Counted from the stretch's first letter, positions 1 to 10,656 are shown. The stretch is 64,000 bases of DNA from Halomonas sp. 'Soap Lake #6' (GCF_003031405.1 NZ_CP020469.1:2294001-2358000); one strand, 5' to 3'. Notes: generated by a model from the letters alone, not told the origin. Program-made: numbers and translations.

Positions 1-938
1 CACAGCGCATTAAACAGCGTGTTAAGGCCGATAAACCCTGTGAAGGGCAACCCTTTCAACTCTTTCACGAAGCTAGGCAGGTCACGAGGGTTAGTAATCA
101 ATAGAGAGTGGTTACCGGTTTCCATCAAAAACAGACAGTTAACGGTAAAGGTATAGATGTGATAAACCGGCAATGGGGCAATCACCAGCTCTTCACCATC
201 GGTTAAATGCTCCCCAATAGCAGCACGCGCCTGAAGCATATTGGCTACTAAGTTGCAGTGGGTAAGCATCGCCCCCTTAGGCATACCGGTAGTACCACCG
301 GTGTACTGAAGGGCAGCCAAATCATCCAGGCTGCGACTCACCTCGGTATGGCTAAGGGAGGCACCTTTTTTGAGAGCATCCCGAAAGCTAACAGCACTAG
401 GCAGCGAGTAAGCAGGCACCATTTTCTTAACATACTTGACCACTGCATTGATTAACCAGCGCTTCGGCACATCATGAAGATCCGCTAGCTGGGTTACCAG
501 CACGTGCTTAATTTCGGTTTTATCAAGCACTTTTTCCAGCTTATCCGCCATATTCGCCAATATAACAATGGCCTTGGCATTTGAATCTTTAAATTGATGC
601 GCCATCTCCCGCTCAGTGTAAAGCGGGTTGGTATTCACTACGACTAAGCCTGCCCGCAGTGCACCAAACACTGCCACGGGGAACTGCAAAACATTCGGTA
701 ATTGAATGGCAATCCGATCACCAGGCACTAAATCCGTTTCATGCTGTAGCCATGCAGCAAAATCTGCCGAGAGCCGATCAAGGTCAGAAAAAGTAAGCGT
801 TTTCCCCATACAGGTAAACGCAGGTTTTTCCTTAAAACGCTTTACTGCCGAGTGGAAAACATCAGTGACTGAATTATATTGATCCAACCCTTCAAGCACT
901 GGGCCACGTAAAATGGGGGCATTGGCGTATTCGCTCAT
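1..938 (-). CDS. fadD: Long-chain fatty acid-CoA ligase FadD (5' part, runs off the window)
   Basis: Activates long-chain fatty acids with ATP and CoA to acyl-CoA for beta-oxidation; in this family a peripheral inner-membrane enzyme. Reading the minus strand from the ATG at 938 gives about 312 uninterrupted residues starting MSEYANAPILRGPVLEGLDQ. The AMP-binding P-loop motif YTGGTTGMPKGAM lies near residue 210, and NTNPLYTEREM, typical of bacterial FadD, lies near residue 95. The frame is still open at base 1, so the C-terminal half, including the lid domain, is outside the window. A palindrome resembling a PsrA fatty-acid-repressor site lies about 105 bases upstream. Family assignment is firm; chain-length preference cannot be read from the sequence. 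Confidence 0.92.
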   Translation of the reverse strand, partial: MSEYANAPILRGPVLEGLDQYNSVTDVFHSAVKRFKEKPAFTCMGKTLTFSDLDRLSADFAAWLQHETDLVPGDRIAIQLPNVLQFPVAVFGALRAGLVVVNTNPLYTEREMAHQFKDSNAKAIVILANMADKLEKVLDKTEIKHVLVTQLADLHDVPKRWLINAVVKYVKKMVPAYSLPSAVSFRDALKKGASLSHTEVSRSLDDLAALQYTGGTTGMPKGAMLTHCNLVANMLQARAAIGEHLTDGEELVIAPLPVYHIYTFTVNCLFLMETGNHSLLITNPRDLPSFVKELKGLPFTGFIGLNTLFNAL

Positions 939-1043
939 GGGCAATCTCCGCTATCCGTGTCGATGATCATACCGACCTTGTTATTTTCGCGAGGGTGAAG
1001 GAGCCAACGATATACGACAGACACCACGCTGTAAAACGATCGA

Positions 1044-1061
1044 TTGAAACTAACGTTTCAA
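1044..1061. promoter_or_regulatory. Inverted repeat upstream of fadD, PsrA-operator-like
   Basis: TTGAAAC, a 4-base spacer TAAC, then GTTTCAA: a perfect 7+7 inverted repeat about 105 bases before the fadD start. From memory, the Pseudomonas PsrA (TetR family, fatty-acid responsive) site has the form G/C-AAAC-(N2-4)-GTTT-G/C, which this matches. The regulator itself is not in the window, so the assignment is inference. Confidence 0.5.
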
Positions 1062-1141
1062 CTTTAGCTTATAGCCCAGTATCTCCCCAACAACGCCTCC
1101 CCTCACCTAACTGCTACTTACTACTGTAGCGACTGTTAGCG

Positions 1142-1921
1142 TTATGGACAGTAGCGGGCTTGAATTTCTCCATCCCGCCATACCAAAAGCTCGCCGGGTT
1201 GCATACGCTTCCAAGCTTCGTTTTGGGTTAGCGGCTCGGTAGCAATCACCGACACGACATCATTGGGCGTGGTGTGCTCGATAAAATTGACAGTGATTTC
1301 AGCATCAGAAAGCTCCGCCTCCCCAAAAGGCGCACACCGTGTAATGTGGGCGAGTTTTGTCGAGCAGTAGCAATAAAGATAGGTGCCATCGGAAAGCAGC
1401 AGATTAAATACGCCTAACCCACGGAGCTGCTCACACAATGCGTGCAAACGCTCCCAAACAAGCTCAGGGGCTGCGGGAGGCGTAGGGAAGCAGCGCCGCA
1501 GCTCCCCCATTAGCCAGCAAAATGCATGCTCGCTATCGGTGGTACCTACGGGGGTATAAACACCCAGAGGTAGTTGCTGCCAATCGCTTAACTGCCCATT
1601 ATGGGCGTAGCACCAGGGCCGCCCCCACATTTCCCGGGTAAAGGGGTGTGTATTAGCAAGGCGCACGCCACCCACATTGGCTTGGCGTATATGGCTGATA
1701 ACGACATTAGATTTGATAGGGTAATCACAAATTAACCGAGCAATCGGCGATTCAACCGAAGGATGTGGGTCACGGAATTCGCGATAGCCCCCTTCTTCAT
1801 AGAACGCAATACCCCAGCCATCCCGGTGGGGGCCGGTGCCCCCACCGCGGTGTAAAAAGCCTGAAAAACTAAAGCAGATATCAGTGGGTACGTTGGCACT
1901 CATGCCCAACAACTCACACAT
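1142..1921 (-). CDS. yafJ: Class II glutamine amidotransferase-like protein (YafJ family)
   Basis: Ntn-hydrolase fold of the class II glutaminase type. After removal of the start Met the nucleophile would be Cys2 (MCELLGMSAN), and the conserved ISHIRQANVGG and CYAHNGQL segments (near residues 75 and 110) complete the glutaminase signature. The length of 259 residues fits the stand-alone YafJ family, which carries no synthase domain. The physiological substrate of this family is not established, so only the hydrolase class should be trusted. It lies between fadD and a small membrane protein, all on the minus strand, with gaps of about 200 and 50 bases. Confidence 0.85.
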   Translation of the reverse strand: MCELLGMSANVPTDICFSFSGFLHRGGGTGPHRDGWGIAFYEEGGYREFRDPHPSVESPIARLICDYPIKSNVVISHIRQANVGGVRLANTHPFTREMWGRPWCYAHNGQLSDWQQLPLGVYTPVGTTDSEHAFCWLMGELRRCFPTPPAAPELVWERLHALCEQLRGLGVFNLLLSDGTYLYCYCSTKLAHITRCAPFGEAELSDAEITVNFIEHTTPNDVVSVIATEPLTQNEAWKRMQPGELLVWRDGEIQARYCP

Positions 1922-1972
1922 TGATAGGCTCCTTAAGGGCCAAGCTATCCATTTTAAAGGCTGAGCGATCCA

Positions 1973-2398
1973 TTAATTGATGACCGGCTCACGGCGGCGA
2001 GTAGGCTTGGGATCCTCCTCCACTTGGCGACGCTGAGGCGCTTCATCAATATCCTGAGGCTTACGCCACCACCAAAGTGCAATCCCCACGCAGACCCCAA
2101 TCGCCATCCCTAATATCAACCATAATAGACCACCGCGCAGAGCACTTGAGCTACCCTCTAAAAGCCCTACCGCAGAGACCATAGCAGCAGGCGCCCAACC
2201 AGTATAAAACTCCCCTTCTTCCACTAGCGGCAAACGGAAACTGGCAGGTACCCACATCGCCCCAGCGACCATCCACGTCAAAACTAATCGTAGTAGGCGT
2301 GGCAGCCACGCCAACGCAAAGTACACTGCCACTAGCACTAGCAGCGAAAGGCCATAATAACTTAGCCACAGCAGTGACATTGAGCTTGCAAACAGCAT
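1973..2398 (-). CDS. Hypothetical inner-membrane protein (141 aa)
   Basis: I do not recognise a named family. From the ATG at 2398 the protein has two N-terminal hydrophobic segments (about residues 3-30 and 35-50), a region of about 35 residues that is probably extracytoplasmic, and a strong transmembrane helix (about residues 88-108, rich in Leu, Ile and Gly, ending in WWWRK). It ends in a short, highly charged tail rich in Arg, Glu and Pro. The start at 2398 is preferred over an upstream ATG at 2410 because GAGGGG lies 4 bases before it. It is transcribed divergently from the peptidase at 2461, with only about 60 bases between start codons. Confidence 0.7.
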   Translation of the reverse strand: MLFASSMSLLWLSYYGLSLLVLVAVYFALAWLPRLLRLVLTWMVAGAMWVPASFRLPLVEEGEFYTGWAPAAMVSAVGLLEGSSSALRGGLLWLILGMAIGVCVGIALWWWRKPQDIDEAPQRRQVEEDPKPTRRREPVIN

Positions 2399-2460
2399 AA
2401 TACCCCTCATGTGGGTGGACTCACCCGACGTTGATTTCTCGTTATGGTACCTATCAATTT

Positions 2461-4554
2461 ATGAAAGCACAGCCCGGCATTAATCAAGGCTCGCCCGCTG
2501 AGCGCTATTATCGCGCCAATGATCCAAAATGGCACTGGCTAGAAACACGCGAAGCTCCGGAAGTAAGCGAATTTTTAAATGCCGCCAACCAACAGCATAG
2601 CCAGTGGTTTGAGCCGCTCGCCCCTCTGGCAGACACCCTTTATAAAAGCCACTTGTCCCGCCGTGAACTTGCCGTCACCACTCTTAAGACAACGCTGGAC
2701 TACTTTACGTTCTGGAGTGAGACCGGTGCAGAGGAGGACTACCCTTGCTGGTGGCGACATCCAAACGGCCAGCCCCTAGAGCGTGAGCTGTTTTTAGACG
2801 TAAGAGCACGTGCAGCAGACCAGCCATTTTATGATATGGGCGATATGGCGCTATCCCCCGATGAGCAGTGGCTTGCCTGGACCGAAGATACCCAAGGTGA
2901 TGAGCGCTTCACTCTCTGGTTAAAAGCACTGCCTAGCGGCGAGCCAAAGCAGTTACTAAGCGATATTGGACCTGGACTTTGCTGGGCAGAAGACCAAACA
3001 TCGCTAGGGGCTACACTGCTGTTTACCCGCTTTGATGATACTCAGCGCCCTGACAGCATTTGGCGGCTATGGATCCCTTTCCCGGCCTTAAGTGACATAT
3101 CAGCCCCAACCCTGGTTATCCGCGAGGAGGATCCTGAGTTTTGGCTGGGTATTGGCAAAACCCGCTCCAGAGAGTGGCTAATTATTGACAGCGCCTCTAA
3201 GGACACCACAGAGATTGCCGTCCTACCAGCCACCACCCCTGCTGCGAAACCTGAGTATCTGCACGCTCGCCAGCGAGGCATTGAGGTCAGCATTGACCAC
3301 CGTCCCGGTGTGTTCTATCGACTGCAAAATCACACAGGACCTCACTTTCAACTGGACTATTTAGCTGAAGAGCAGTTAGGCAGGCATGATGCTCCCTGGC
3401 AGCCATTAATTCATCACCGTGATGACGCAACCCTGGAAGGGGTTGATGCGTTTGCTTGGGGCCTAATTGTCGCTGAGCGCAGCCATCGCGAAGCACAGGT
3501 GGTGCTTCGTCGCCTCGTACTGGATAAACAGCAGCAAGCACTGATTGATGACTACATTGCGCTACCAGAGACACCCTGCTCACAGCTGCTAGAGGACTCC
3601 CCGCACTTTGATACGCAAGAAGTAAGATTAAGAGAGGAGTCTTTCACCCGGCCGCCCAGTTGGTTCTCACTGGATCTCCAAAGCGGTGAGCGCACACTGC
3701 TTAAACGTGTCGCGGTTTATGGCGACCTTTTACCGGAACAGCTGGTTTGCCGTCGCTTATGGGCCACCAGCGATGATGGCGAGCAGGTTCCCGTATCAGT
3801 TGTTATGCGCGCAGATTTGGTCAATCAAGCGCTGCCCACGCTGCTTTATGGTTACGGTGCTTACGGCGAAGCCTTAGACCCTTGGTTTTCCATTGCCAGG
3901 CTAGAATTGATAGAGCGCGGAGTGGCCTTTGCAGTCGCCCATGTGCGCGGTGGTGGCGAGCGCGGCGAGCCCTGGTACCTGCAAGGTAAAATGGCGCATA
4001 AAGAGAATAGCTTTAATGATTTTCTGGCGGCGCGAGAAGTGCTGGTATCCTCAGGGGTAAGCGATCCTCAGCGCATTGCTGCTTGTGGCGCCAGCGCTGG
4101 CGGGCTACTAGTCGGCACTTGCCTCAACCGTTCCCCCAAGGCGTTCTGCGCTGCGGTGCTCGATGTGCCTTTTTTAGATGTATTGCGCACCATGAAGAAC
4201 CCAGAACTACCGCTCACCACCGCTGAATATAGTGAGTGGGGCAATCCAGAGGAGCCAGAGGTGGAGCAGCGCATCCGCAACTACTCCCCCATCGACAATA
4301 TCACCCAACAAGCCTATCCAGCACTTTGGATTGAAGGCAGCTGGTTTGATACACGGGTTAGCTACTGGGAACCAGCCAAGTTCTACGCCCGCGTGTCTCA
4401 AGCCCAACAAGGCGAGGCGCCAATCCTACTGCATACCGATATGAGCAGTGGTCACGGCGGCGCATCCGGCCGGTTCAAGGCGTGGCGTGACACAGCGCGC
4501 CAAGACGCCTTTATTCTTTGGGCGCTAGGCCTTGCCCCACAAACGCCCCAGTAG
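2461..4554 (+). CDS. ptrB: Oligopeptidase B, S9 prolyl oligopeptidase family
   Basis: Serine peptidase that cleaves short peptides after basic residues in its family. An N-terminal beta-propeller of roughly 400 residues is followed by an alpha/beta-hydrolase domain. The triad can be read as Ser in GASAGGLLVG, Asp in EGSWFDTRVSYWEPAKF and His in SSGHGGASGR. The nearby YGYGAYG and HVRGGGERGEPWY motifs are typical of the subgroup. The start is uncertain: the first ATG is 2461, an in-frame TTG lies at 2431, and neither has a recognisable ribosome-binding site. Length (697 residues from the ATG) is normal. Some motifs, such as CGASAGG where GGSAGG is usual, suggest a diverged member. Confidence 0.88.
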   Translation: MKAQPGINQGSPAERYYRANDPKWHWLETREAPEVSEFLNAANQQHSQWFEPLAPLADTLYKSHLSRRELAVTTLKTTLDYFTFWSETGAEEDYPCWWRHPNGQPLERELFLDVRARAADQPFYDMGDMALSPDEQWLAWTEDTQGDERFTLWLKALPSGEPKQLLSDIGPGLCWAEDQTSLGATLLFTRFDDTQRPDSIWRLWIPFPALSDISAPTLVIREEDPEFWLGIGKTRSREWLIIDSASKDTTEIAVLPATTPAAKPEYLHARQRGIEVSIDHRPGVFYRLQNHTGPHFQLDYLAEEQLGRHDAPWQPLIHHRDDATLEGVDAFAWGLIVAERSHREAQVVLRRLVLDKQQQALIDDYIALPETPCSQLLEDSPHFDTQEVRLREESFTRPPSWFSLDLQSGERTLLKRVAVYGDLLPEQLVCRRLWATSDDGEQVPVSVVMRADLVNQALPTLLYGYGAYGEALDPWFSIARLELIERGVAFAVAHVRGGGERGEPWYLQGKMAHKENSFNDFLAAREVLVSSGVSDPQRIAACGASAGGLLVGTCLNRSPKAFCAAVLDVPFLDVLRTMKNPELPLTTAEYSEWGNPEEPEVEQRIRNYSPIDNITQQAYPALWIEGSWFDTRVSYWEPAKFYARVSQAQQGEAPILLHTDMSSGHGGASGRFKAWRDTARQDAFILWALGLAPQTPQ

Positions 4555-4583
4555 CCGGTAAACAACCTAGCAAATCGATATAA

Positions 4584-4626
4584 AGCCCCTGCTGCTCAGC
4601 CTACAAAGAGATGGCAGCGTGGGGCT
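4584..4626 (+). terminator. Possible transcription terminator after ptrB
   Basis: AGCCCC at 4584-4589 pairs with GGGGCT at 4621-4626, with partial extension of the stem (TGCTGC with GGCAGCG). It is followed by the short T-containing tract CTCGTTT. The stem is imperfect and the U-run weak, so this is tentative. Confidence 0.4.
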
Positions 4627-4695
4627 CTCGTTTAGACTCCATTTTAATTAGCCAACACTCACTGCAGGTTAGTACCTGCGGATAAGGTGTAGCTG

Positions 4696-4730
4696 ATTAT
4701 TTTTATGAAAATACTTTCCATAAAAATAAT
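4696..4730. promoter_or_regulatory. AT-rich 12+12 inverted repeat upstream of a small ORF
   Basis: ATTATTTTTATG (4696-4707) and its exact reverse complement CATAAAAATAAT (4719-4730) are separated by 11 bases. The repeat sits 86 bases before the ATG at 4816. There is no T-tract, so it looks more like a protein-binding site or promoter element than a terminator. Function is inferred only from symmetry and position. Confidence 0.4.
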
Positions 4731-4815
4731 TTTACGCCATACTAGACCTTAGTCGAACACCCTAATATCGAAGCACTACACCAATATTCTGCTTAGAAGA
4801 CTCAAGGAGAGCGCT

Positions 4816-4950
4816 ATGAAGCATCAGGAACAGTTTCCCACTATTTGGGATGTATCACTCAAATCATCTGCTCGCCAGCAGAAGCAACCAACCACCACCA
4901 AAAAGACCTCACGCTCCCTTAAAGAAATATTCTTAACCTTCTGGGGATAG
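4816..4950 (+). CDS. Small ORF, 44 aa, unknown function
   Basis: ATG at 4816 preceded by AAGGAGAGCGCT, a near-ideal Shine-Dalgarno with 6-base spacing, in an otherwise gene-free stretch of about 460 bases. The product begins MKHQEQFPTIWDVSLKSSAR, has a basic, Thr-rich middle (PTTTKKTSRS) and ends in the hydrophobic segment LKEIFLTFWG. I do not recognise it. The strong ribosome-binding site, an upstream palindrome and the amphipathic composition support translation. Codon usage cannot be judged at this length. It could be a Halomonas-lineage small protein or a chance ORF. Confidence 0.5.
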   Translation: MKHQEQFPTIWDVSLKSSARQQKQPTTTKKTSRSLKEIFLTFWG

Positions 4951-5017
4951 CGCCCAAGCGTAAACCGGCGACTTAAAGAGGCTGCCAGAGAAGAGAGATT
5001 GCCAAAGAGGGTGTGGA

Positions 5018-5473
5018 TTACATGGGGAGTACTGCAATAATATGCTCTTCTAAGCGCCGCTCAGGCACGTCATCTTGCGAAACAGCAAAACCACGCACAC
5101 TAACGCCTTTTCTATGCACCCGTTCAGCATCGTTACTGAGCAAAGGGTGCCAGCCTGCAAGTTTGCGCCCCTCGGCCACCCGCCGATAGCCACAGGTCTG
5201 AGGCAGCCAAGTAAACTCCTTAACAAGTGCAGGTGTGAGCTGGGTACAGTCCGGCACGCTGTCAAAACGGTTCGTATAGTCGCTGCATTGGCAGCTATGG
5301 GTATCAAGCAAACGGCAGGCAACGTTTAAAATAGCCAGTTCTTGAGTTTCATCATCATGTAGCTTTAACAGGCAACACTGACCACAGCCATCACACAACG
5401 CTTCCCACTCTTGGGGCGTGAGTTCATCCAGGGCGTATTTTTCCCAAAAGCGTTCGCGCATGGTAGCCTGCAT
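5018..5473 (-). CDS. ycgN: YcgN-family cysteine-cluster protein (UPF0260)
   Basis: Member of the YcgN/YkgJ-type cysteine-cluster family, thought to bind a metal or Fe-S centre; the reaction is unknown. The signature CDGCGQCCLLKLHDDET appears near residue 27, followed by NVACRLLDTHSCQCSDYTNR and a later CGYRR, which gives the conserved Cys pattern. Several in-frame Met codons are possible. The one at 5473 has AAGG 8 bases upstream; the next, at 5461 (MRERFWEKY), is also plausible. It is the last gene of a minus-strand run behind acpH, after a gap of about 85 bases, and this neighbourhood (rnd-ycgL-ycgN) is shared with other gammaproteobacteria. Confidence 0.88.
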   Translation of the reverse strand: MQATMRERFWEKYALDELTPQEWEALCDGCGQCCLLKLHDDETQELAILNVACRLLDTHSCQCSDYTNRFDSVPDCTQLTPALVKEFTWLPQTCGYRRVAEGRKLAGWHPLLSNDAERVHRKGVSVRGFAVSQDDVPERRLEEHIIAVLPM

Positions 5474-5536
5474 TAACATTACCTTCATAAGCAATCGTTT
5501 GATAAATAACTGCTTGGGTTTCTATTAACCGCTTGA

Positions 5537-5570
5537 TTTTCTAACTGCATGTATTTTCTAACTGCATGTA
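5537..5570. repeat. 17-bp perfect tandem duplication at the acpH stop codon
   Basis: TTTTCTAACTGCATGTA occurs at 5537-5553 and again, adjacent and identical, at 5554-5570. The second copy contains the acpH stop codon (5558-5560) and its last three sense codons. The first copy lies just outside the gene, so the reading frame is unaffected. Confidence 0.9.
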
Positions 5571-6136
5571 ATATCGGGGTCGCCTAGCGTGGCTGTACAC
5601 TCTGCCCACAGCGCCTGAAAATCGTCTTCTAACCAGTGGTAATTTTCATTGAGCCAAGGGACTAATTCAGCCAAACGATTGGGCCCCGATAGGCGCTTAC
5701 CCACACCAGCGATAGCACGGCAGGTAAAGTCAAAATCCGCGTACCCCCTCAGCCAGTCATGCTTCACTAATAGCGGCATCATCGTCGAGAGACGGTTAGG
5801 GGCTGACTTAGCGGATAGCAGCTGATAACAGCGTTCTACTAGCGTCTCATAGGGCTCTTCGCCTAGCTGCTGCCTAGCTAAAAAGTGGTCCCAGACAATA
5901 TCTAGCGCAATACCTACGTAGCGCCTTTGCAGATAAGGCGCCTGTTGCTTTGCGCTCAATACACGGGGGTGAGCGTCAACCCAGGCATCAACCCGCCGGT
6001 GGTGGCGGATACCACGTGCCACCGCAGTATGCCAAGCGCTTAGGTCGCTCCCTTTAACCCCGTCGGCAATCAAATTGCCGTAAAGAAAAGCATCACTACC
6101 ACGCTGGGCTAACCACGCGTGGGCAAGAAAATTCAT
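5558..6136 (-). CDS. acpH: Acyl carrier protein phosphodiesterase AcpH
   Basis: Removes the 4'-phosphopantetheine group from holo-ACP in the cytoplasm. It starts MNFLAHAWLAQRGSDAFLYG, the family N-terminus, with GNLIADGVKG and GIRHHRRVDAWVDAHP (near residue 42) giving the conserved His/Asp residues of this HD-like metal-dependent fold. At 192 residues it is the normal size. The start overlaps the stop of ycgL by 4 bases, implying translational coupling in an rnd-ycgL-acpH operon. A short perfect tandem duplication sits across its 3' end without altering the protein. Confidence 0.9.
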   Translation of the reverse strand: MNFLAHAWLAQRGSDAFLYGNLIADGVKGSDLSAWHTAVARGIRHHRRVDAWVDAHPRVLSAKQQAPYLQRRYVGIALDIVWDHFLARQQLGEEPYETLVERCYQLLSAKSAPNRLSTMMPLLVKHDWLRGYADFDFTCRAIAGVGKRLSGPNRLAELVPWLNENYHWLEDDFQALWAECTATLGDPDITCS

Positions 6137-6426
6137 AGCTGATGATTAACTTGAGCGCGATGAACATCTAGCAAATAGGCTTCTTTTGCCGGCGGCATTT
6201 GCAGATAAAACCCCTGCGAATTGATAGAAGCCATGATGTCCGCCGCACTGGCTCGGGCTAGCTTTTTATCGGCGGTTAAGATCATCGTCAGCACAGCGAT
6301 GGGTTTGCCAAACGTCTCCTTTAGCGTATCTGGCACTGGCGCTAACCCCTGCTTCTTATCAACGTACAGGTACATCTCCTCTTTACGAGAGCTTTTAAAA
6401 ATCTCACAGAGAATTTTTTCGCTCAT
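6133..6426 (-). CDS. ycgL: YcgL domain protein
   Basis: Small cytoplasmic protein of the YcgL family, whose function is not established. The 97 residues show the family pattern: KILCEIFKSSRKEEMYLYVD at the N-terminus, then VPDTLKETFGKP and a LARASAADIMASINSQGFYLQMPP core. It is sandwiched between rnd (4-base ATGA overlap upstream) and acpH (4-base overlap downstream), so the three genes are almost certainly co-translated. The association with RNase D is common in gammaproteobacteria and hints at an RNA-related role, but that is inference. Confidence 0.9.
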   Translation of the reverse strand: MSEKILCEIFKSSRKEEMYLYVDKKQGLAPVPDTLKETFGKPIAVLTMILTADKKLARASAADIMASINSQGFYLQMPPAKEAYLLDVHRAQVNHQL

Positions 6427-7577
6427 TGTGATGGCTCCTTAAAGATTTGGGAAAGGCCTTCGTTTAAACACTCAGCTCGCCAACCAGTTAAGGGTGCCAA
6501 TGGCTCTCCAGCAAGTTGCTGCATTACCAAAGCCTCAATATCACGGCGGCGTAATAGCACCTCCGGTGCAACCCCTAACTCCGTAGCCTTATCATTGATA
6601 ACCTTTTTCAGCGCCTTAAAACACCTTTTGAAATCGGACTGCATAGGATCTGGCCAAGGCGAGGGTAGATCATCCTCCGCGCAGTGGTAGGCTTGCTTTA
6701 AAAGCGAGAGCAGCGCATCCCCCTCCCGTTTGACCAACATTGGCTTTATTCCTTCAACCTCTGCCAGTTCATAACGGTTTTTGGGCATGGCTTCTGCCAC
6801 CGCAAAGAGCAGCTTGTCACTGATTAGCCAATTACGCGGTAAATCACGTCGACGTGTTTCACCTTCGCGCCAGATCGTCATCAAACGATATGCTTCTAAC
6901 TGATGGGGAGAAAGCCGCCACAGCTGCCGGTGCCGGGTATACCACTGACCATCGCTTTCAACGCTTCGACCAGCTTGCTCAATAAGCGTAGAGCACTCCT
7001 CTTCAAGCCAGGAAAGCCGCCCTAGCTGGTCGAGCTTGCTGGACTGTAGCGCCCACACCTTAAGCAGACAGATAACATCAAGCGCAGCGTATTCACACTG
7101 TGCGGGTGTTAAAGGGCGCTCCAGCCAGTTAGATCGCGTTTCCTCTTTTGACAGAGACTCACCTATCCACAGCTCTACCAATTTCTGGTAGCCCATACCA
7201 GGATTTTCACCCAGAAATGCCTGTGCGACCTGGGTATCAATAAGCGGTGCTGGCAGCACGCCAGCCCAGTGCTGAAAAACTTCCAGGTCTTCACTGCACG
7301 CATGCAATAGCTTCACCGCGTCGTTTTGCAATAGCTGGCGAAAGGCTGCTGTGCAAGGGGTCACTAACGGGTCCACCAGGTAGGCTTGCTCCCCCGCAGT
7401 AAATTGGATCAACGCTGGTATTGGAAAAAACGTATTTTCCCGAAAAAACTCAGTATCCAAAGCGATGACAGATGCATCCGCAACCTGTTCGCAGGCAGCA
7501 TCGAGTGCTTCGGCGCTATCAATCCATTGATATAAGGGGGCAGTTAAAGAGGACAAGACATACTTCCAGGTTGGCAC
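6423..7577 (-). CDS. rnd: Ribonuclease D
   Basis: 3'-5' exoribonuclease that trims tRNA and other stable RNA precursors. DEDD-exonuclease motif I is IALDTEFFRENTF (Asp41 and Glu43), motif II includes LLHACSEDLEVF, and motif III is CEYAALDVICLL with the Tyr-X3-Asp pattern. One or two HRDC-type helical domains follow (LEAYRLMTIWREGE, and the C-terminal part). At 384 residues it is a typical length. The start at 7577 is 27 bases after the recR stop, so the gene may be read from the dnaX-ybaB-recR transcript. Its stop overlaps the ycgL start. Confidence 0.93.
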   Translation of the reverse strand: MPTWKYVLSSLTAPLYQWIDSAEALDAACEQVADASVIALDTEFFRENTFFPIPALIQFTAGEQAYLVDPLVTPCTAAFRQLLQNDAVKLLHACSEDLEVFQHWAGVLPAPLIDTQVAQAFLGENPGMGYQKLVELWIGESLSKEETRSNWLERPLTPAQCEYAALDVICLLKVWALQSSKLDQLGRLSWLEEECSTLIEQAGRSVESDGQWYTRHRQLWRLSPHQLEAYRLMTIWREGETRRRDLPRNWLISDKLLFAVAEAMPKNRYELAEVEGIKPMLVKREGDALLSLLKQAYHCAEDDLPSPWPDPMQSDFKRCFKALKKVINDKATELGVAPEVLLRRRDIEALVMQQLAGEPLAPLTGWRAECLNEGLSQIFKEPSQ

Positions 7578-7604
7578 AATCGCCGCAGCGCTTGCGTTTA
7601 GAGG

Positions 7605-8210
7605 TTAATCGCTGGCGAAGGGCTGGCGACCATTAAATGCGCGACTCAAGGTCCCGCCATCCACGTATTCAAGCTCTCCGCCCATCGGCACACCATAAGC
7701 CAGGCGGGTGAACTTAACGCCATAATGTGCCAGCTGAGACGCTATATAGTGAGCGGTAGCTTCACCTTCCACCGTTGGGTTGGTGGCCAGCACCACCTCG
7801 CAGACAATGCCTTCTGCCACATACGCTTCCAGCAAATCTAAGCCAATTGCGTCTGGCCCGATACCGTCCAGGGGAGAAAGGTGGCCGTGAAGCACAAAAT
7901 AGCGCCCTTGAAAGCCCCCCGCTTCTTCTATCGCAAGCTGATCGGCTGGCGACTCAACAACGCATAGCAGCGTGTCATCACGCCGCGGGCTCTCACAAAG
8001 AGCACAAATATCTGCTTCGGTCAGTGTTCTGCAGCGTTTGCAGTACCCGACTTCTTCGATGGCCCGCTGGATAACACTAGCCAGCCGCTGCCCACCTGGA
8101 CGCTCACGTTCTAGTATATGCATTGCCATACGCTGGGCCGTTTTGGGCCCAACGCCTGGCAGCACGCGAAACGCGTCCATGAGCTGTTCAACCAGAGGAG
8201 AAAATCGCAT
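7605..8210 (-). CDS. recR: Recombination mediator RecR
   Basis: Partner of RecF/RecO in loading RecA at gaps. The 201 residues show the order expected for RecR: N-terminal helix-hairpin-helix ([16 protein letters not shown], about residues 14-29), a zinc finger with two CxxC pairs ([16 protein letters not shown], near residue 57), a Toprim domain with [15 protein letters not shown], and the terminal Walker-like segment [15 protein letters not shown]. It lies 3 bases after the ybaB stop, the standard dnaX-ybaB-recR arrangement. Confidence 0.96.
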   Translation of the reverse strand: MRFSPLVEQLMDAFRVLPGVGPKTAQRMAMHILERERPGGQRLASVIQRAIEEVGYCKRCRTLTEADICALCESPRRDDTLLCVVESPADQLAIEEAGGFQGRYFVLHGHLSPLDGIGPDAIGLDLLEAYVAEGIVCEVVLATNPTVEGEATAHYIASQLAHYGVKFTRLAYGVPMGGELEYVDGGTLSRAFNGRQPFASD

Positions 8211-8213
8211 TGC

Positions 8214-8540
8214 TTAAAATGGCATCTTAAAACCGGGCGGCAGATTCAAACCGGCGGTTGCTTCTTCCATTTTTGCCTTCGAACTGACCTCTACTTTGCG
8301 CACAGCATCATTGACAGCTGCGGCCAACAAGTCTTCCAAAAGCTCTTTATCTTCTTCCAGCACACTAGGATCAATCGTCACGTTACTAACATCATGCCGA
8401 CCATTCATAGTGACCTTAACCATACCGGCACCGGCTTCACCCTGTACTTCAGACTTGGCAACCTCTTCCTGCACCCGTTGCATTTTTTCTTGCATCTCTT
8501 GGGCTTGCTTCATCAAGTTGCCCATTCCACCTTTAAACAT
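8214..8540 (-). CDS. ybaB: Nucleoid-associated protein YbaB/EbfC
   Basis: Small dimeric DNA-binding protein of the YbaB/EbfC family. The 108 residues open with [20 protein letters not shown] and a long charged helix, then the core [20 protein letters not shown] and a second helix with [17 protein letters not shown]. It is encoded between dnaX and recR. The gap to the upstream dnaX stop is about 135 bases, longer than in many relatives, so it may have its own promoter; I could not identify one. Confidence 0.95.
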   Translation of the reverse strand: MFKGGMGNLMKQAQEMQEKMQRVQEEVAKSEVQGEAGAGMVKVTMNGRHDVSNVTIDPSVLEEDKELLEDLLAAAVNDAVRKVEVSSKAKMEEATAGLNLPPGFKMPF

Positions 8541-8676
8541 GGTGATATCTCCTAATTATGGTCAGTAAAGTATGCGACAAACAGATTGTGTGGCAAACCG
8601 AGCTGTAACAAACCGAGCACGTGGTAAGAAAAACATCCTATCGATAGCATCAGCGTAGGCCCTCAAAGGGTATGTG

Positions 8677-10656
<1,980 letters not shown>

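Noticed and set aside
258..455. Plus-strand frame within the fadD region
   Set aside because: Lies opposite the AMP-binding motif of fadD and has no start context.
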